Source of the DNA: Trichoplax adhaerens
Taxonomy: Eukaryota > Placozoa > Uniplacotomia > Trichoplacea > Trichoplacidae
Direction: 5' to 3'
Assembly (NCBI RefSeq): GCF_000150275.1
Contig: NW_002060947.1
Coordinates: 7,310,482-7,374,481 of the forward strand
DNA length: 64,000 bases
Positions 51,650 through 62,997 of this stretch are shown in pieces. The notes under the pieces were generated by a model, which was given only the letters and a program-made list of their open reading frames with translations, was not told the origin of the DNA and did no database searches. The number at the start of each line of letters is the position of its first letter. Position 1 is the stretch's first letter. A program made the translations under genes and the position numbers.

Positions 51650-52515
51650 ATTAAATTTACTGCTTGACAGGCTGGATCTGAAGCGAGTCGACAACATAAA
51701 TATTAGCATGAATTAGTGGAATTTGTTAGCCTACATTTGGAGCAAACCAACGCCATAAATGGAGACGTAGTCGAGTTGAATTGGCTACTGTATTTGACAA
51801 CCTGGACGGCTGGTTCTGAAGTAATTCGACGACATAAACGGAAGCGTGAATTAGTGAATTTGCTAGCTTGCATCTGCTGCAAATCGGCACCATAAAACTT
51901 TAAGGTAATCCAGTGGAATTGACTATTTGATAGCCTGGGTCTAAGGCAATTTTGCATCATGAAATTTAATACAAGTTAATGAATTTGCTAGCCAGAATGT
52001 GTGGTAGATCGACACCATAAGTGCTAGCACAAGCTAGTAAATTTGATAATCTGGATCTACAGTAAATCGACATCGTAAACATAAACGCTAGCGAGTGAAA
52101 TTTGCTAGCCTATTTAAGACGATTCTACACTGTGAATATTAAGGTGAACTAGTGAAAATTGCTACTTGATGGCCTATATCTAGAGTAAATCTATACCATG
52201 AACGTCAACAAGAGTTAGTTGAATTTACTAGCCTGAATCTGAGGTAAATCGACATCACAAATGATAAAATGAACTAGTGGAATTTGGAAGCCTGCATCTG
52301 AGGTAAATCGACACCATAAATGTTAACGCGATCTAGTGAGATTTGGAAACCTACACCTGAGATAAATCGATACCACAAACGTTAACGCTAGCTGGAAGAA
52401 TTTAATAGCCTAGATTTGAGGTAATGTGATACCATATAGCTTAACGCGAGCTAATGGGATTTACCTTTGGATAGCCTGGATCTGAGGCAAATCGACACCG
52501 TAAACGTTAAAACAT
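51650..52515. repeat. About 60-bp minisatellite, about 14 copies
   Basis: Imperfect units of about 60 bp built on AATTTGCTAGCCTGGATCTG, then AGGTAAATCGACACCATAAA and CGTTAACGCGAGCTAGTGG. The segment CGACACCATAA, with variants, can be followed from about 51688 to about 52494. The first units are more irregular. The same motif returns as a short run at 55945-56090. Confidence 0.88.
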
Positions 52516-53474
52516 GTTCTGTGTGCAAAGTTCATAAACATGCGTTCAACTTGTATATGTATAGCATAATAAGGATGATGCATGCTGCTTTTGAATATGT
52601 GGACACTTTCGAGATAATATCGAAATTTACAAGAATAAATAAATAGGAGCTTGAAAGAATTAACTAGCATTAATGCATATTGAAACTACTGTAATCAGAA
52701 GGCTTGAATTATTTACATCAATTGTAGATTTGCGACATTGCTTACTGAGTGTAATCTAAAGAAATATTTTTTAAGGGTTAGTGCTTAGAGCTTGATCATG
52801 TTGCTTGTCGGTTGAATTAAGTCGAGATTGATGCAAAGGCTTAACTGCTACTTTAATAATAATACAGCACTAGAAGATCCTATAGACCGTTCATTTTGTT
52901 TGTAATTATTTTCTTATGAGAGAAAGGAATAAACTATTATAAATTGAGTCATGAGAGGAAAAGAACCGTACGAAGGAGTCGACAGTCAGTCATATTTTTC
53001 TCGATCTCAGCCTACGTTAAACTGTACACTGTACGCGTTTTACTTTACTGGCAGCAAGTTACGATTGAATTAACAGCTTCAATAAAGAACGATTTATTCC
53101 ATCATATTAATGATAACTGATACCACAGTCTTATGGTAGATAACATAAAGATAAAAATTAATAGATAAACCATCCTTAAATTTAACTAATTTCATATTGA
53201 CTTATCTGACATAACAAGAGATACTCGTTACCAACTTTTACTGTAAGCAAGTAGCATCTTTTCAATTTAGATATGGACAAGATTTTAACCTTAACGATAC
53301 CATCAACCTTGTCGAATCTATTTAATCAAAACTTGTTAGTAATAGCTCTTTGGACAAGCCAAATCTTGACAGTCATGTTACTACCATATATAACAGATTG
53401 CTTGATTTAATTGTTTTATTTATTTATACTCGGCCCCTGATAGGTCTCACTGTCAGATCTGAGGCCATTGCTTT
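52516..53474. other. Spacer before the duplicated acetyltransferase block
   Basis: About 960 bp of AT-rich sequence. No gene or repeat recognised. Confidence 0.35.
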
Positions 53475-55945
53475 GCTGTCCTGATTGAGTAAGGTCATTT
53501 AATCTAACAATTTTAAAATAAATACATGAAAGAGCTGAAAGGGGGTAGTATCTATCTTACAATTTCATCTGGCAATTGTACCATGGTAGTTTACCATGGA
53601 CTACAGACGACAAACCAAGGTACTGAAATCCTGCTTTCTCGTAAAACGATATCAGGTGGTCATGAGTAATTAAATTAATTATCGAAATCGATGAAATGTT
53701 TTCCTTGATGTAAGCTATATAGCGTTTAAGCAACATGGACGCGATACCTTTTCGCCGAAAGTTGCCAGTAACACATACGGAATGAATACATAAAGTTTTC
53801 CCATCGGCTACATGTTCGTGTATAGATTGAGCTGTTAATAATTCATCATTGCATCGTGTGCCACAAATAAACGCGATAATGTTGCCATGGACTTCGTATC
53901 CTAGAAATAATTCACTTGCTACCTCAAATCGATTCATTAGTTGTTCAGGACTTGCAGCTTCATCTGATGGAAAGCATTCTTGCTCTATTTGACAAACAGC
54001 TTCCATGTTTGCTTGCGTTATTGGTCCTACGATGCCATTGAATTCACGTTGTAGAGACTCCATATTTCATAGCTAGAAGAAATAATGATGACGTGCCATT
54101 AAGAATTAAAAATTGATGCTTAACTGTTACAGATAAGTCGTGTGGCGAAAGTAATTATGATATGATATCTATTGCTATTGATACAGCAGCTGATTTCATC
54201 GATATAATAGTAAAAGAATGAATGGAGGTATTCAGATATTAGAATTAAGGATAAAAGACTGACTTGAGAAGATACATTTGCTGCTGCTTTTATTAGCTAG
54301 ATCGCAATTATGAGCAATTCTTTGCTGGTTATAGATGTCAGATCTGATTAATTCCATCTACTGTTTACTCTAAATTATTCGATGATTAAATTTATCCAGT
54401 ATAGAGAGTTTAAGGAAGGCCCTGTATAACTCTTATAAGAGCTCAAGGCCAACATGCACCAGTTCACTAATAAACGCATGCTCTAGTAAGTAATTTTGAT
54501 CTAATTTTTAATAAATCTATATTACTAAATATGAAATAAATAAATTACTATAGATGACGGTAGTCTAAGTCTAGAGGCCTTCTACTGCATTAAGCCATTA
54601 AGAATGCATTCCTTATTTATAGATTAAAGCACTAGAAGTAGTACATAAATTAAAACTCGTACTAGTAAAGTTGATGTCTAGCCTCAAAGCCATACAACAT
54701 GTAACATCGCAATCAAAGGATTGACAATTATACAGTATGTAATTCGTGTTTTAAGCCTAGATAGCACTTAGGGTCGAGATTCAGCTATTTCCGAGTTTTC
54801 TGGCTTTTACAATTCGTAGCGTAAGTTTGGGTTGAATTTAGAGATTATTAATTAGTAATAAGAACACATTTACAGATATCCACACTTCTACAACTCTACA
54901 ATCAATTTATATTAGAATTGTCGACGGTGAACGTATAAAAGTCACCGTCTTTTCAAATGTAGTGAGCATTCACATCGAGTGTGGTATTTTTAATTCTAAC
55001 TCTACCTACGTATATACACCACAGTTGCGAGGCTTCTCGTAAATATCTCCTACGCTAGTTAGAAGAGCTACTTATCGTCAATTCAGTTGCTGCTATGCCA
55101 CTCAAGTTTATTTCTTCACCACAGTTCCTGAGATACTTCAAACTCTCCTTAAATTACCGTATCCTTGCGATTAACTATCAGTCAAATTATCAGTACTTTC
55201 CTATATAATGTTAAGCAACTACTATCACTTAATAATTTCAAGTCCAAATCTAATTTTGCAATCGACTCAATATCCGGTGTTGAGTAATCTCTCGTCCTTG
55301 CTTCTATTTTGCTGGATAGGAAATCGAGTAAATGGTTTATGATCAAGCATGCGCAACTTTATTAGCTACAACAGGATTTGAATAATTCATAAGCCGGCTT
55401 GTCCAAAATAACTAATTAATTTATGCAATAGTTCTGCTTTGAATATACCAAATGTCATGATAATTTCTATCTAAATTGATCAGTCAAATGCAGAATTATC
55501 CTGTATTACTCAACCAAGTCTAGGTTGTATACAGCTGCAGAAAAGCCGATGGTAATAATAGTCTAAACTCTGCAAATGCAGTAGGTTAAATAACGACAGT
55601 TAGATTCCTGCTTGTGGGATAAAAACGAATTTATGTGATGAGAAATCGCGAAGCCGTTCAATAAAATACATGAATATATGGGATCAATTCATTGAGATAG
55701 TCTCAATGTAAGTTGATCAATCATGCTAACGATTGCCTAAAATCATCGAATACTGTAGTCTAGCCGTGGATATTGCCCGGAGATAAATGCAAACTTATGA
55801 AATTAAGCTTCTGCCATAAGCTTATCGAACATACGTACAATATAGCTTGCGATCATGGTCAATTTCTTGAAATGACGACTAAATAAAAGCTCTTGTTATG
55901 CCTCTAAATCTTAAGTTACTACCACTTCCAACCGGTTAGCTTAAT
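53475..55945. repeat. Segmental duplication, unit 1
   Basis: This block matches 56327-60322. Left ends share GCTGTCCTGA(T/C)TGAGTAAGG. The acetyltransferase gene follows, then shared 3' sequence including AGAATT(G/A)T(C/A)GACG near 54920 and 58990. Right ends share GCTACTACCACTTCCAA-like sequence. It is shorter than unit 2, mostly because unit 2 has gained a solo LTR and about 860 bp of other sequence. Confidence 0.8.
53557..54063 (-). CDS. GNAT acetyltransferase, non-vertebrate AANAT-like, copy 2
   Basis: Single-exon protein of 168 residues, intact. It carries CQIEQECFPSDEAASPEQL, IIAFICGTRCNDELLTAQS, LCIHSVCVTGNFRRKGIASM (acetyl-CoA loop RRKGIAS), THDHLISFYEKAGFQYLG and KLPWYNCQMKL. It is nearly identical to copy 3 at both the DNA and protein level, including the flanks, and lies in the matching position of a duplicated block. 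The start ATG is shared with copy 3. The amine substrate cannot be inferred from sequence. Confidence 0.88.
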   Translation of the reverse strand: MESLQREFNGIVGPITQANMEAVCQIEQECFPSDEAASPEQLMNRFEVASELFLGYEVHGNIIAFICGTRCNDELLTAQSIHEHVADGKTLCIHSVCVTGNFRRKGIASMLLKRYIAYIKENISSISIINLITHDHLISFYEKAGFQYLGLSSVVHGKLPWYNCQMKL

Positions 55946-56090
55946 CGACACTATCAACGTTAATAGGAGTTAGTGTAATTTGCTAGCCTGGATCTGAGGA
56001 AAGTTGATACCATAAATGTTAATGCAAGCTAGTGGAATTTGCTGGCTTCTGACAATACAACGGTTTGGGTACTGTGAATACAAGGTGAAC
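55945..56090. repeat. Short run of the 60-bp minisatellite between duplication units
   Basis: Two to three units with AATTTGCTAGCCTGGATCTG and TTGATACCATAAATGTTAAT match the array at 51650-52515. They sit just after the right end of duplication unit 1. Confidence 0.75.
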
Positions 56091-56421
56091 CATTTGTAAT
56101 TTCGCGAAAATAGGTTTACAAATAACTTTTTAACACCATGCAGCAATTTTATGTTATGTCTTTATTCGAGCACCTTTCCTACTCCATACTCTTTTTACAT
56201 GTACAACAATAATTGTCTTTTTATCCATATACGGTATATCAAACGTTAGCGTACAGTTACTTTCTATTCGCAATACCTATATGAAACAGCCAATCACAAT
56301 ATAGTTCAGAAGAGTTTTAATGCTTAGCTGTCCTGACTGAGTAAGGTCATTCAATCTAACTTTATACTTTGATAATCCTAAAATAATAGAATGCATGAGC
56401 TGAAAGGAGGTAGTATCTATC

Positions 56422-57350
56422 TTACAATTTCATCTGGCAATTGTACCATGGTAGTTTACCATGGACTACAGACGACAAACCAAGACATTGAAATCCTGCT
56501 TTCTCGTAAAACGATATCAGGTGGTCATGAGTAATTAAATTGTAGTGCAGCCCAAATATAGCTTAAGATTATATACAGTATGTGTGAATATCGTGCATGA
56601 CGTAATTACTAGGCTAATTAAGATAGATACACTTGTATAGGTGCTAGATCGTAGAGTGAGATTAAATATGTGAGGATTTGTATTAGTAATTGCAATACGG
56701 ATTGTAAAAGTTATTAGTCATACTGTTTGGCACCTCCAGGTACGCTAGAGGTGTGATGTTAGCCTTATTAAGGTAGATAACGATTTATGTGTCACGAAGA
56801 TACTCTGTACACAATTGTATATAAGCAGGAGATTTTATCTCCGAAGACAGAGTAGCCATAGATAATCTAGTCCTTGGTAGAAGACGTAATTATTGTAATA
56901 AAGTGATTTTCCTTCAAGTTGTGGAAGTCGTTGCGTTTCGATAGACACTTTATTACATAAATTAATTATCGAAATCAATGAAATATTTTCTTTGATGTAA
57001 GCTATATAGCGTTTAAGCAACATGGACGCGATACCTTTTCGCCGAAAGTTACCAGTAACACATACGGAATGAATACATAAAGTTTTCCCATCGGCTACAT
57101 GCTCGTGCATGGATTGAGCTGTTAATAATTCATCATTGCATCGTGAACCATAAATAAACGCGATAGTTTTGCCATGGACTTCGTATCCTAGAAATAATTC
57201 ACTTGCTACATCAAATCGATCCATTAATTGTTCAGGAGGTTCAGCTTCATCTGATGGAAAGCATTCTTGCTCTATTTGACAAACAGCTTCCATGTCTGCT
57301 TGCGTTATCGGTCGTACAATGCCATGGAATTCATTTTGTAGAGACTCCAT
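56422..57350 (-). pseudogene. AANAT-like acetyltransferase copy 3, split by an insertion
   Basis: The first about 133 codons (57350 down to about 56958) match copy 2 almost residue for residue, through FRRKGIASM and SIINL. The frame then runs into inserted DNA, reads about 38 unrelated residues and stops at 56835. The lost C-terminus, THDHLISFYEKAGFQCLG through QMKL and its stop, is intact but displaced at about 56541-56422. The interrupted part holds the FYEKAGF strand-helix that closes the acetyl-CoA site, so the encoded protein is most likely inactive. No splice sites flank the insert in a way that would remove it cleanly in frame, as far as I can see. Confidence 0.88.
56542..56957 (+). 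mobile_element. Probable solo LTR inserted in an acetyltransferase gene
   Basis: Comparison with intact copy 2 defines a 416-bp insert flanked by the 5-bp duplication TAAAT (56537-56541 and 56958-56962). The uninterrupted copy has it once. The insert starts TGTAGTGCAG and ends TTATTACA, the TG...CA ends of a long terminal repeat. Inside, on the plus strand, are TATATAA (56818-56824) and then AATAAA (56896-56901), the order expected of U3-R-U5. A short hairpin (CACCTC/GAGGTG) lies near 56732. No internal retrotransposon genes are present, so it would be a solo LTR left by recombination. It is antisense to the host gene. Confidence 0.75.
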
Positions 57351-57989
57351 ATTTCATAACTAGAAGAAAATGATGAAGACATGAAGAGTTATAATGTCTT
57401 CCCACCATTAAACTCCGATTTCTGTGGTGTGTAAAATTATGATACGATATCTATTTCCATTAATACAGCAGTTGATTTCATCGATGCAATAGTAAAAAGA
57501 ATGAGCGGAGATATTTAGACATTTGAATTAAGGATGGAAGACTGATGTGAGACGATATATTTGCTGCTGCTTTTATTAGCTAGGTTGCAGTTATCAGTAA
57601 TTCTCCGCTAGTTGTAGATGTCAGATTGGATTTGTTTCCATCTATAGTTGACTATAAAGTATTAAATTTATACTGTATAGTACAGAGGTTTGAAGAAAGC
57701 CCAGTAAAGGAACTCATTGCTAACACGCTAGAATTTACTCATACACTCTCGTAAGTAATTTTGCTTTAAATTTTAATAAATCTATGTGACTAAATGTAAA
57801 AGAAATTGCTATCGATGGTGGTAACCTGAGTCTACAGGTCTTCTACTGTCAAGAAACCGTTAAATATTGTATTCTTTAGCCATAGATTACAGCTGTAGAA
57901 ACACAAATTGGAACTCGTATTAATAAGGTTAATATTCAGACTCAAACCCATACAGCATGAAACATCGCAATCAAAGAATTGACAGTTAT

Positions 57990-58845
57990 AACTAATATTT
58001 ATAGGCATGAAGATTATGTGTTTACTGCTACATATTACAGTGTGTTACATTTTGATCGTGTAATAATAAGTTAATACGTACATTTAAGCCATTTAGGCTA
58101 TTCGTCTACAGTGTTTATGATATAGTTGTGATATATTAATACTGTATTTGTTAAATATAGTATGTTACGAATATGCAATGATTTCTTCTTACAGAACGTT
58201 GTTACCGATCTTATTTGGTTATGGCTACGATGAATATGATAGCTTCTACACTCTACAATCTGTTTTGTACTTAAAAAGTTACGTTGTATACGTATGGAAT
58301 TAATTACTATGTTTAATTACAATCTACACTTCTATATGTTATTGTGGATATTGCAATATGCAATATTTTACACTTGAAGTGCAGACAGCGCACGTCTAAA
58401 AGCCGCCATATTTTCAATCAATAAATCTATTAGTGGTAGTAATTACAATTTACAGAGCTTTGCGTATTCTCAGTTCTTTGCGTCAGTGACTAATCTAGAG
58501 TAACCCGAATCTTACATGTGGTTGATTGTATCAGCTCAAGTTAGTTCACTCACAACGTTGACTACTAAAGGAGATGATGATTAAATATCATAAAAACGAT
58601 AATGGCTACTTACATTGAGGCTAGGATCGAGGATATACATTGACACAAAATGATTTGAAATCGAGATGTAAGCATCTGAAATTGTTGCATGTTACACTTA
58701 GTCGCAATAGCTAGCTAATGTTGAAGGCCGGAGTTAGCGATGTGATGGGATAACAGTACTAACCATCAATGCCAGAAATGACTTATTGTCACGAATAGGC
58801 AGGAATGATTTTACTAAAGTTAGCATCGAGGATGATAAAAAATTC
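57990..58845. repeat. About 860-bp extra segment in duplication unit 2
   Basis: Absent from the matching place of unit 1 (near 54740). It holds a partial, diverged relative of the nearby segment containing CTACAACTCTACAATC and GTATAAAAGTC (seen here as CTACACTCTACAATCTG and CGTCTAAAAGCC). Part of it may therefore be an older internal duplication. No coding potential, no clear terminal repeats. Confidence 0.5.
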
Positions 58846-60322
58846 TAGAAAGTACTTAGGCTGGAGATTGAGACATTTCCGAGCTTTCTTGATTTTACAA
58901 TTTGTATAGGTTTGAGTGGGGATTATTATATACTCATTACAGATGTTTACACTTCTACAACTCTACCGTATAATCAGTCTATGTTAGAATTATAGACGAT
59001 AAAAGTATAAAAGCCCTTTTTTTGTCAAATAGTAGTAAGCATTCAGATCTAGTGTTGTGTTTTAAACTCTAACTCTCCCATATGCATATATACGTACGCC
59101 ATTACTATCTCCTACGCCAGCTAGAAGTGGTACTAACCGCCAATTCAGTTGCTGCAACTCAAATTTATTTCTTCACTACAATTCCCGATTGTGCTCTAGC
59201 TCCTGAGATACTTCAAACTTTCCTTAAAATGTTACTTCTTTGCGATCAACTATCAGCCTTATATGTTAGTAAAATCTGTAACGCTTTTCGATACAGCTTC
59301 TTTCGCAATGGTATTGTTGGATCGATATCATAAGAAATGCGCTATTTAATTACTTTATTGAAATACTGGTGATGAACTGGTCACTAACATAAAATCAGCA
59401 TTTTCCTATATAGCGTAAAGCGATTGCTATCAGTACTTTCAAGTTCGAATCCCATCGCGCAATAAAGACTATCCGATGTTTCTTAATCTCTGTTTCCCTA
59501 CAGTTATTTTGCGTGATTACCTCGATACTGTACTAAAACGCATCAATCATTGGTAATGAAATATGCACGACGTTTTAGCTGCAGTGGATTTGAATTATTC
59601 ATGAATAGGCTGGCCTAATTAATACTAATTAATTCAATGGTTTTGCTTTAAGTATACAAAATGTCGGGATAGTCTCCATATAAATTGATCAGCCGTGTAC
59701 AGAATTATCCTTTACTATACTCAATTAAACCTATGCTGTATACAGCTGCTGGAAAGCCGGTCGTGATATTATCTAAATTCTCTAAATCGGCTGGATAAAT
59801 AACGACAGTTAGGTTGTGTCTGCAAGATAAGAACAAATTCTAGAGATTTACTGTTAATACGTACATCAATCGAGCACAAAATTATCCTTTAACTCATTGA
59901 TACTTATAGACTGCTATAAGAATGTCAATGCTAGTAAGAGCCTAAGTCAGTGAATGCAGTAATTTAAACAAGGATAACTATGGACAATATCTGTGGGTTA
60001 AATACAGACTACGAAAATTGATTACAAACTGCTTATAAAATATATGAAAAATTGGGATTACCTCAATGTAAATTGATCAATCGGGAATGTCGATGCTAAC
60101 GGTAATCTAAACTCTGCAAATGCTATAATCCAGACGTGGATAATTAGGTCGTTTGTCTATGTGATAAATGCGAACTAATAAACATGAGCTTCTTCCCTAA
60201 ACTTATCGAACACACAGTAGCATGAGATAATGACCGATTCCTTTAAATTAAAAGTATTTCTAAATAGGAGCTCTTGTTATGTAGCTAAATCTAATGCTAC
60301 TACCACTTCCAATAGATTGTTG

Positions 60323-61078
60323 GTTTAGTAAATTGACGAAATTTTATCACTCCGTTACTAATAGACCCTTGCAGTAAGACCCAAGATCGGTCACTGTCAC
60401 CGACGAGTTGTCAAAATTTAGGTATAATTTATTGAGTTGTTAATCTATACAGAATCAATCCAATTATTAGCTTAGTGGAACCACAGGTATTGCCAGGCAA
60501 GTTATACTAAGCTTATAACGAGGAAAATTAAATCACTTCTTGTAGCTTAATATTATCAACCTTTTATCAGGCTTGTCCTCTTCTACTTCTATCTACAGTA
60601 CGACTTTAAATACTGATATTCTCTCATCTTTAGGTTATAGTAAACCAATAGTCACTGTTAGACAAAACTGAAACCAAATTGATTAAAAAAAATTAGTCAA
60701 TTTATAGTGAATCTAGATAAACATAGAATATCAGCTCATAGATAATATTATAAAATTACGCTTTTATCTATTAAAATGATGTAAGATGTCATAGATACAT
60801 TAATGAATCATCAATATATTCCTAGGTAAAGTTATCTCATGATAATTATGCTACAACCGCTAGCCTCAAAGGTTATTCTGAAACAACTAGAAATAAACTT
60901 AATAAAGAGTACAGTTAGTCATTCTATAGGCTTACAATAATTTCGATTCTAACCGTATTCAATGTTTTCTATATCAAGAACTTTTTGACTTTTGATGTTT
61001 TAAATTAGTAACTGTATAAAGTATACATTTATCAATCTAGGAAAGGCAAAGATAATTTGGGAAGATGTAACAGCAATA
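60323..61078. other. Spacer before acetyltransferase copy 4
   Basis: About 750 bp of AT-rich sequence with no recognised gene, although it should contain the 3' region of copy 4. Confidence 0.35.
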
Positions 61079-61594
61079 TTATAAGATCATCTGGCAATTG
61101 TACCATGAAAATTTGCCTTGGACTACGGAGGATAAACCAAGGCATTGAAATCCTGCTTTCTCATAAAATGGTATTAAATAATCGTGAGCAATCAGATTGA
61201 TCACCGATATCGATGGAATAGCTTGCTTAATGTATTCTATATAATGTTTGAGCAATATAGAGGCGATACCCTGTCGTCGGAAATTGCTCGTAACACATAA
61301 AGCATGAATGCATAATGTTTTACCATTTGCTGCATGCTCATACATGGACTGAAAAGTTAATAAATTATCGTTGCTTCGCGTACCACAAATGAAAGCAACG
61401 ATTTTGCCATTGATTTCGTATCCTAGAAATAAATCACTTGCCACATTAAATCGATCCATAAGTTGTGCTGGGGTAGCAGCCTCCTCTATAGGAAAGCATT
61501 CTAATTCTATTTGGCATATAGTTTCCATATCTGCTTGGATTATCGGTCGTAAGATGCCGTTGATACCATCTTGTATCGATTCCATGTTTGACAT
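61079..61594 (-). CDS. GNAT acetyltransferase, non-vertebrate AANAT-like, copy 4
   Basis: Single-exon protein of 171 residues, intact. Motifs in order: CQIELECFPIEEAATPAQL, KIVAFICGTRSNDNLLTFQS, LCIHALCVTSNFRRQGIASI (acetyl-CoA loop RRQGIAS), AHDYLIPFYEKAGFQCLG and KFSWYNCQMIL. The usual PWY near the end is SWY here. It lies outside the copy 2/copy 3 duplication and is intermediate between copy 1 and copies 2-3 in motif wording (TRSND and AHDYL as in copy 1; CFP and NFRR as in copy 2). Two nearby ATGs, three codons apart, could start it; the upstream one is used here. Substrate unknown. Confidence 0.88.
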   Translation of the reverse strand: MSNMESIQDGINGILRPIIQADMETICQIELECFPIEEAATPAQLMDRFNVASDLFLGYEINGKIVAFICGTRSNDNLLTFQSMYEHAANGKTLCIHALCVTSNFRRQGIASILLKHYIEYIKQAIPSISVINLIAHDYLIPFYEKAGFQCLGLSSVVQGKFSWYNCQMIL

Positions 61595-62069
61595 TAATAT
61601 TAATGTTATTCTTAAATCAGTTTCACGAATGCCACGATTATTGCAATTCTACTATTTGTTAATAAAATTTAAGGATCAGAAAAGAGTTTAAAACATACAT
61701 AACCTCGAATTAAAATAGCAAAGATTTAAAATCGTTTAAAAGTGATTCGTTCAGGCAATCGTTATCAGATGAGACTACTCATTATCACAATGTATATCAA
61801 ATTTGTATGAAATATAGTGGCAGTGCCTAAGTTAATTTCTTAATATAATGCAAATACTTAGTAATGCTCTTTCTCTTTCTGGAATTCGCTTTTAATTTTT
61901 CAGCGTCCAAGCTATGAATTATCTACATACTGATATCGAGTACTGAAAAAGATGCAATATTGTCATCTAAAGAGATCGTCATATTTTAATTTAAATCTAC
62001 TCTGCTACTATCTAAAATTGTATTAAGCTACTAGCTAAATCAATTTAAATTATTCTTTGTATAATCTTA

Positions 62070-62660
62070 AACTTCTCTACACTAATCATGTAGACGAATA
62101 ATGCAAACACATAACAAAAATATAGTAATGCTGAAATATGTAGATCAGCAGGCATTCATGAGAATGCAAACCCTACCCTGAAACACTGTTTCTTAGTAGC
62201 AAAGTACAGATATTCTCCTATGGAAAGTTGCTGCCCTAAAAATTTTAACCTTAATCTTAGCAATGTAATAATATCTCACGACTCTTTCTAATTATTCCAA
62301 TAATTACTTCAAATCACAAAGTAAAAGACAGAAAATGCTACTAATCAAGCATGCACAATTTTGGCTACTAGCAGAGTCGACTTAAACCATTTCGCATATA
62401 ATCTAAGCATCTCTACGTTTATTATGCTCTTAATTAATGCAACTACATTAGTAAAAATATATCAATGCTGTAATATACAGACCAGCATACTATACATAAA
62501 TGAGAATGCAAATCTTACCTGGAAATGCTGCTTCTTTGTGGAAAAGTACAACTACTCCCTTACGGAAAGCTATTTCTCTGTAAATTTCAATCTCAATCGT
62601 AGTAATCCAAGAAGATCTCGCAACTACTTCTAATTATTATTCTAATTATCACCACCCAAT
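62070..62660. repeat. Two-copy direct repeat, about 337-bp period
   Basis: The stretch 62070-62330 is repeated at about 62405-62660. Paired segments include ATGAGAATGCAAACC and ATGAGAATGCAAATC, GTAGCAAAGTACA and GTGGAAAAGTACA, and TTAACCTTAATCTTAGCAATG and TTCAATCTCAATCGTAGTAATC. AAGCATGCACAATTTT near 62348 and AAGCATGCGCAAGTTT near 62695 flank the second copy. A 90-codon plus frame in the second copy has no counterpart in the first and is not called. Confidence 0.75.
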
Positions 62661-62997
62661 GGCAAAGGTCAAAAGTAGAATAAGTCATGAGTCAAGCATG
62701 CGCAAGTTTACTACCAACAGATTTCAATTAAATAAATTGCTTTGATGGAAATTTACGTCATAAATTATAGGATCAAGATTGTTTCGATTCATCTAATAGT
62801 AATATAAGCAATCAAGTTTTGAATGGTAGCTTGCAGTATATAGAGGCTGTCTTATTATTTTTTAGTCCAGTTCTGTTTCTAACAACGTTTCATAAACTAT
62901 AGCGCTAACGGCTTGAATGTTGCTTTTTATTCGATATACAGTCGTGATTATGATAACTGTCGCCAGTCATTATCTAGTACTTTGATCTAGTGCAGAT

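Larger units (their letters stand above)
56327..60322. repeat. Segmental duplication, unit 2
   Basis: Counterpart of 53475-55945. It contains the broken acetyltransferase copy 3 with a solo-LTR-like insert, and an extra segment at about 57990-58845 missing from unit 1. Similarity resumes at about 58846 (ACTTAGG...GAGATT...TTTCCGAG, as near 54767). Confidence 0.78.

Noticed and set aside
59430-59470. tRNA-like T-loop sequence GTTCGAATCCC
   Set aside because: No matching acceptor stem, D-arm or anticodon arm upstream, and the parallel segment in duplication unit 1 does not keep the motif.
62361-62633. 90-codon plus-strand frame in a direct repeat
   Set aside because: The sister repeat copy does not keep the frame open, so it is not under coding constraint.
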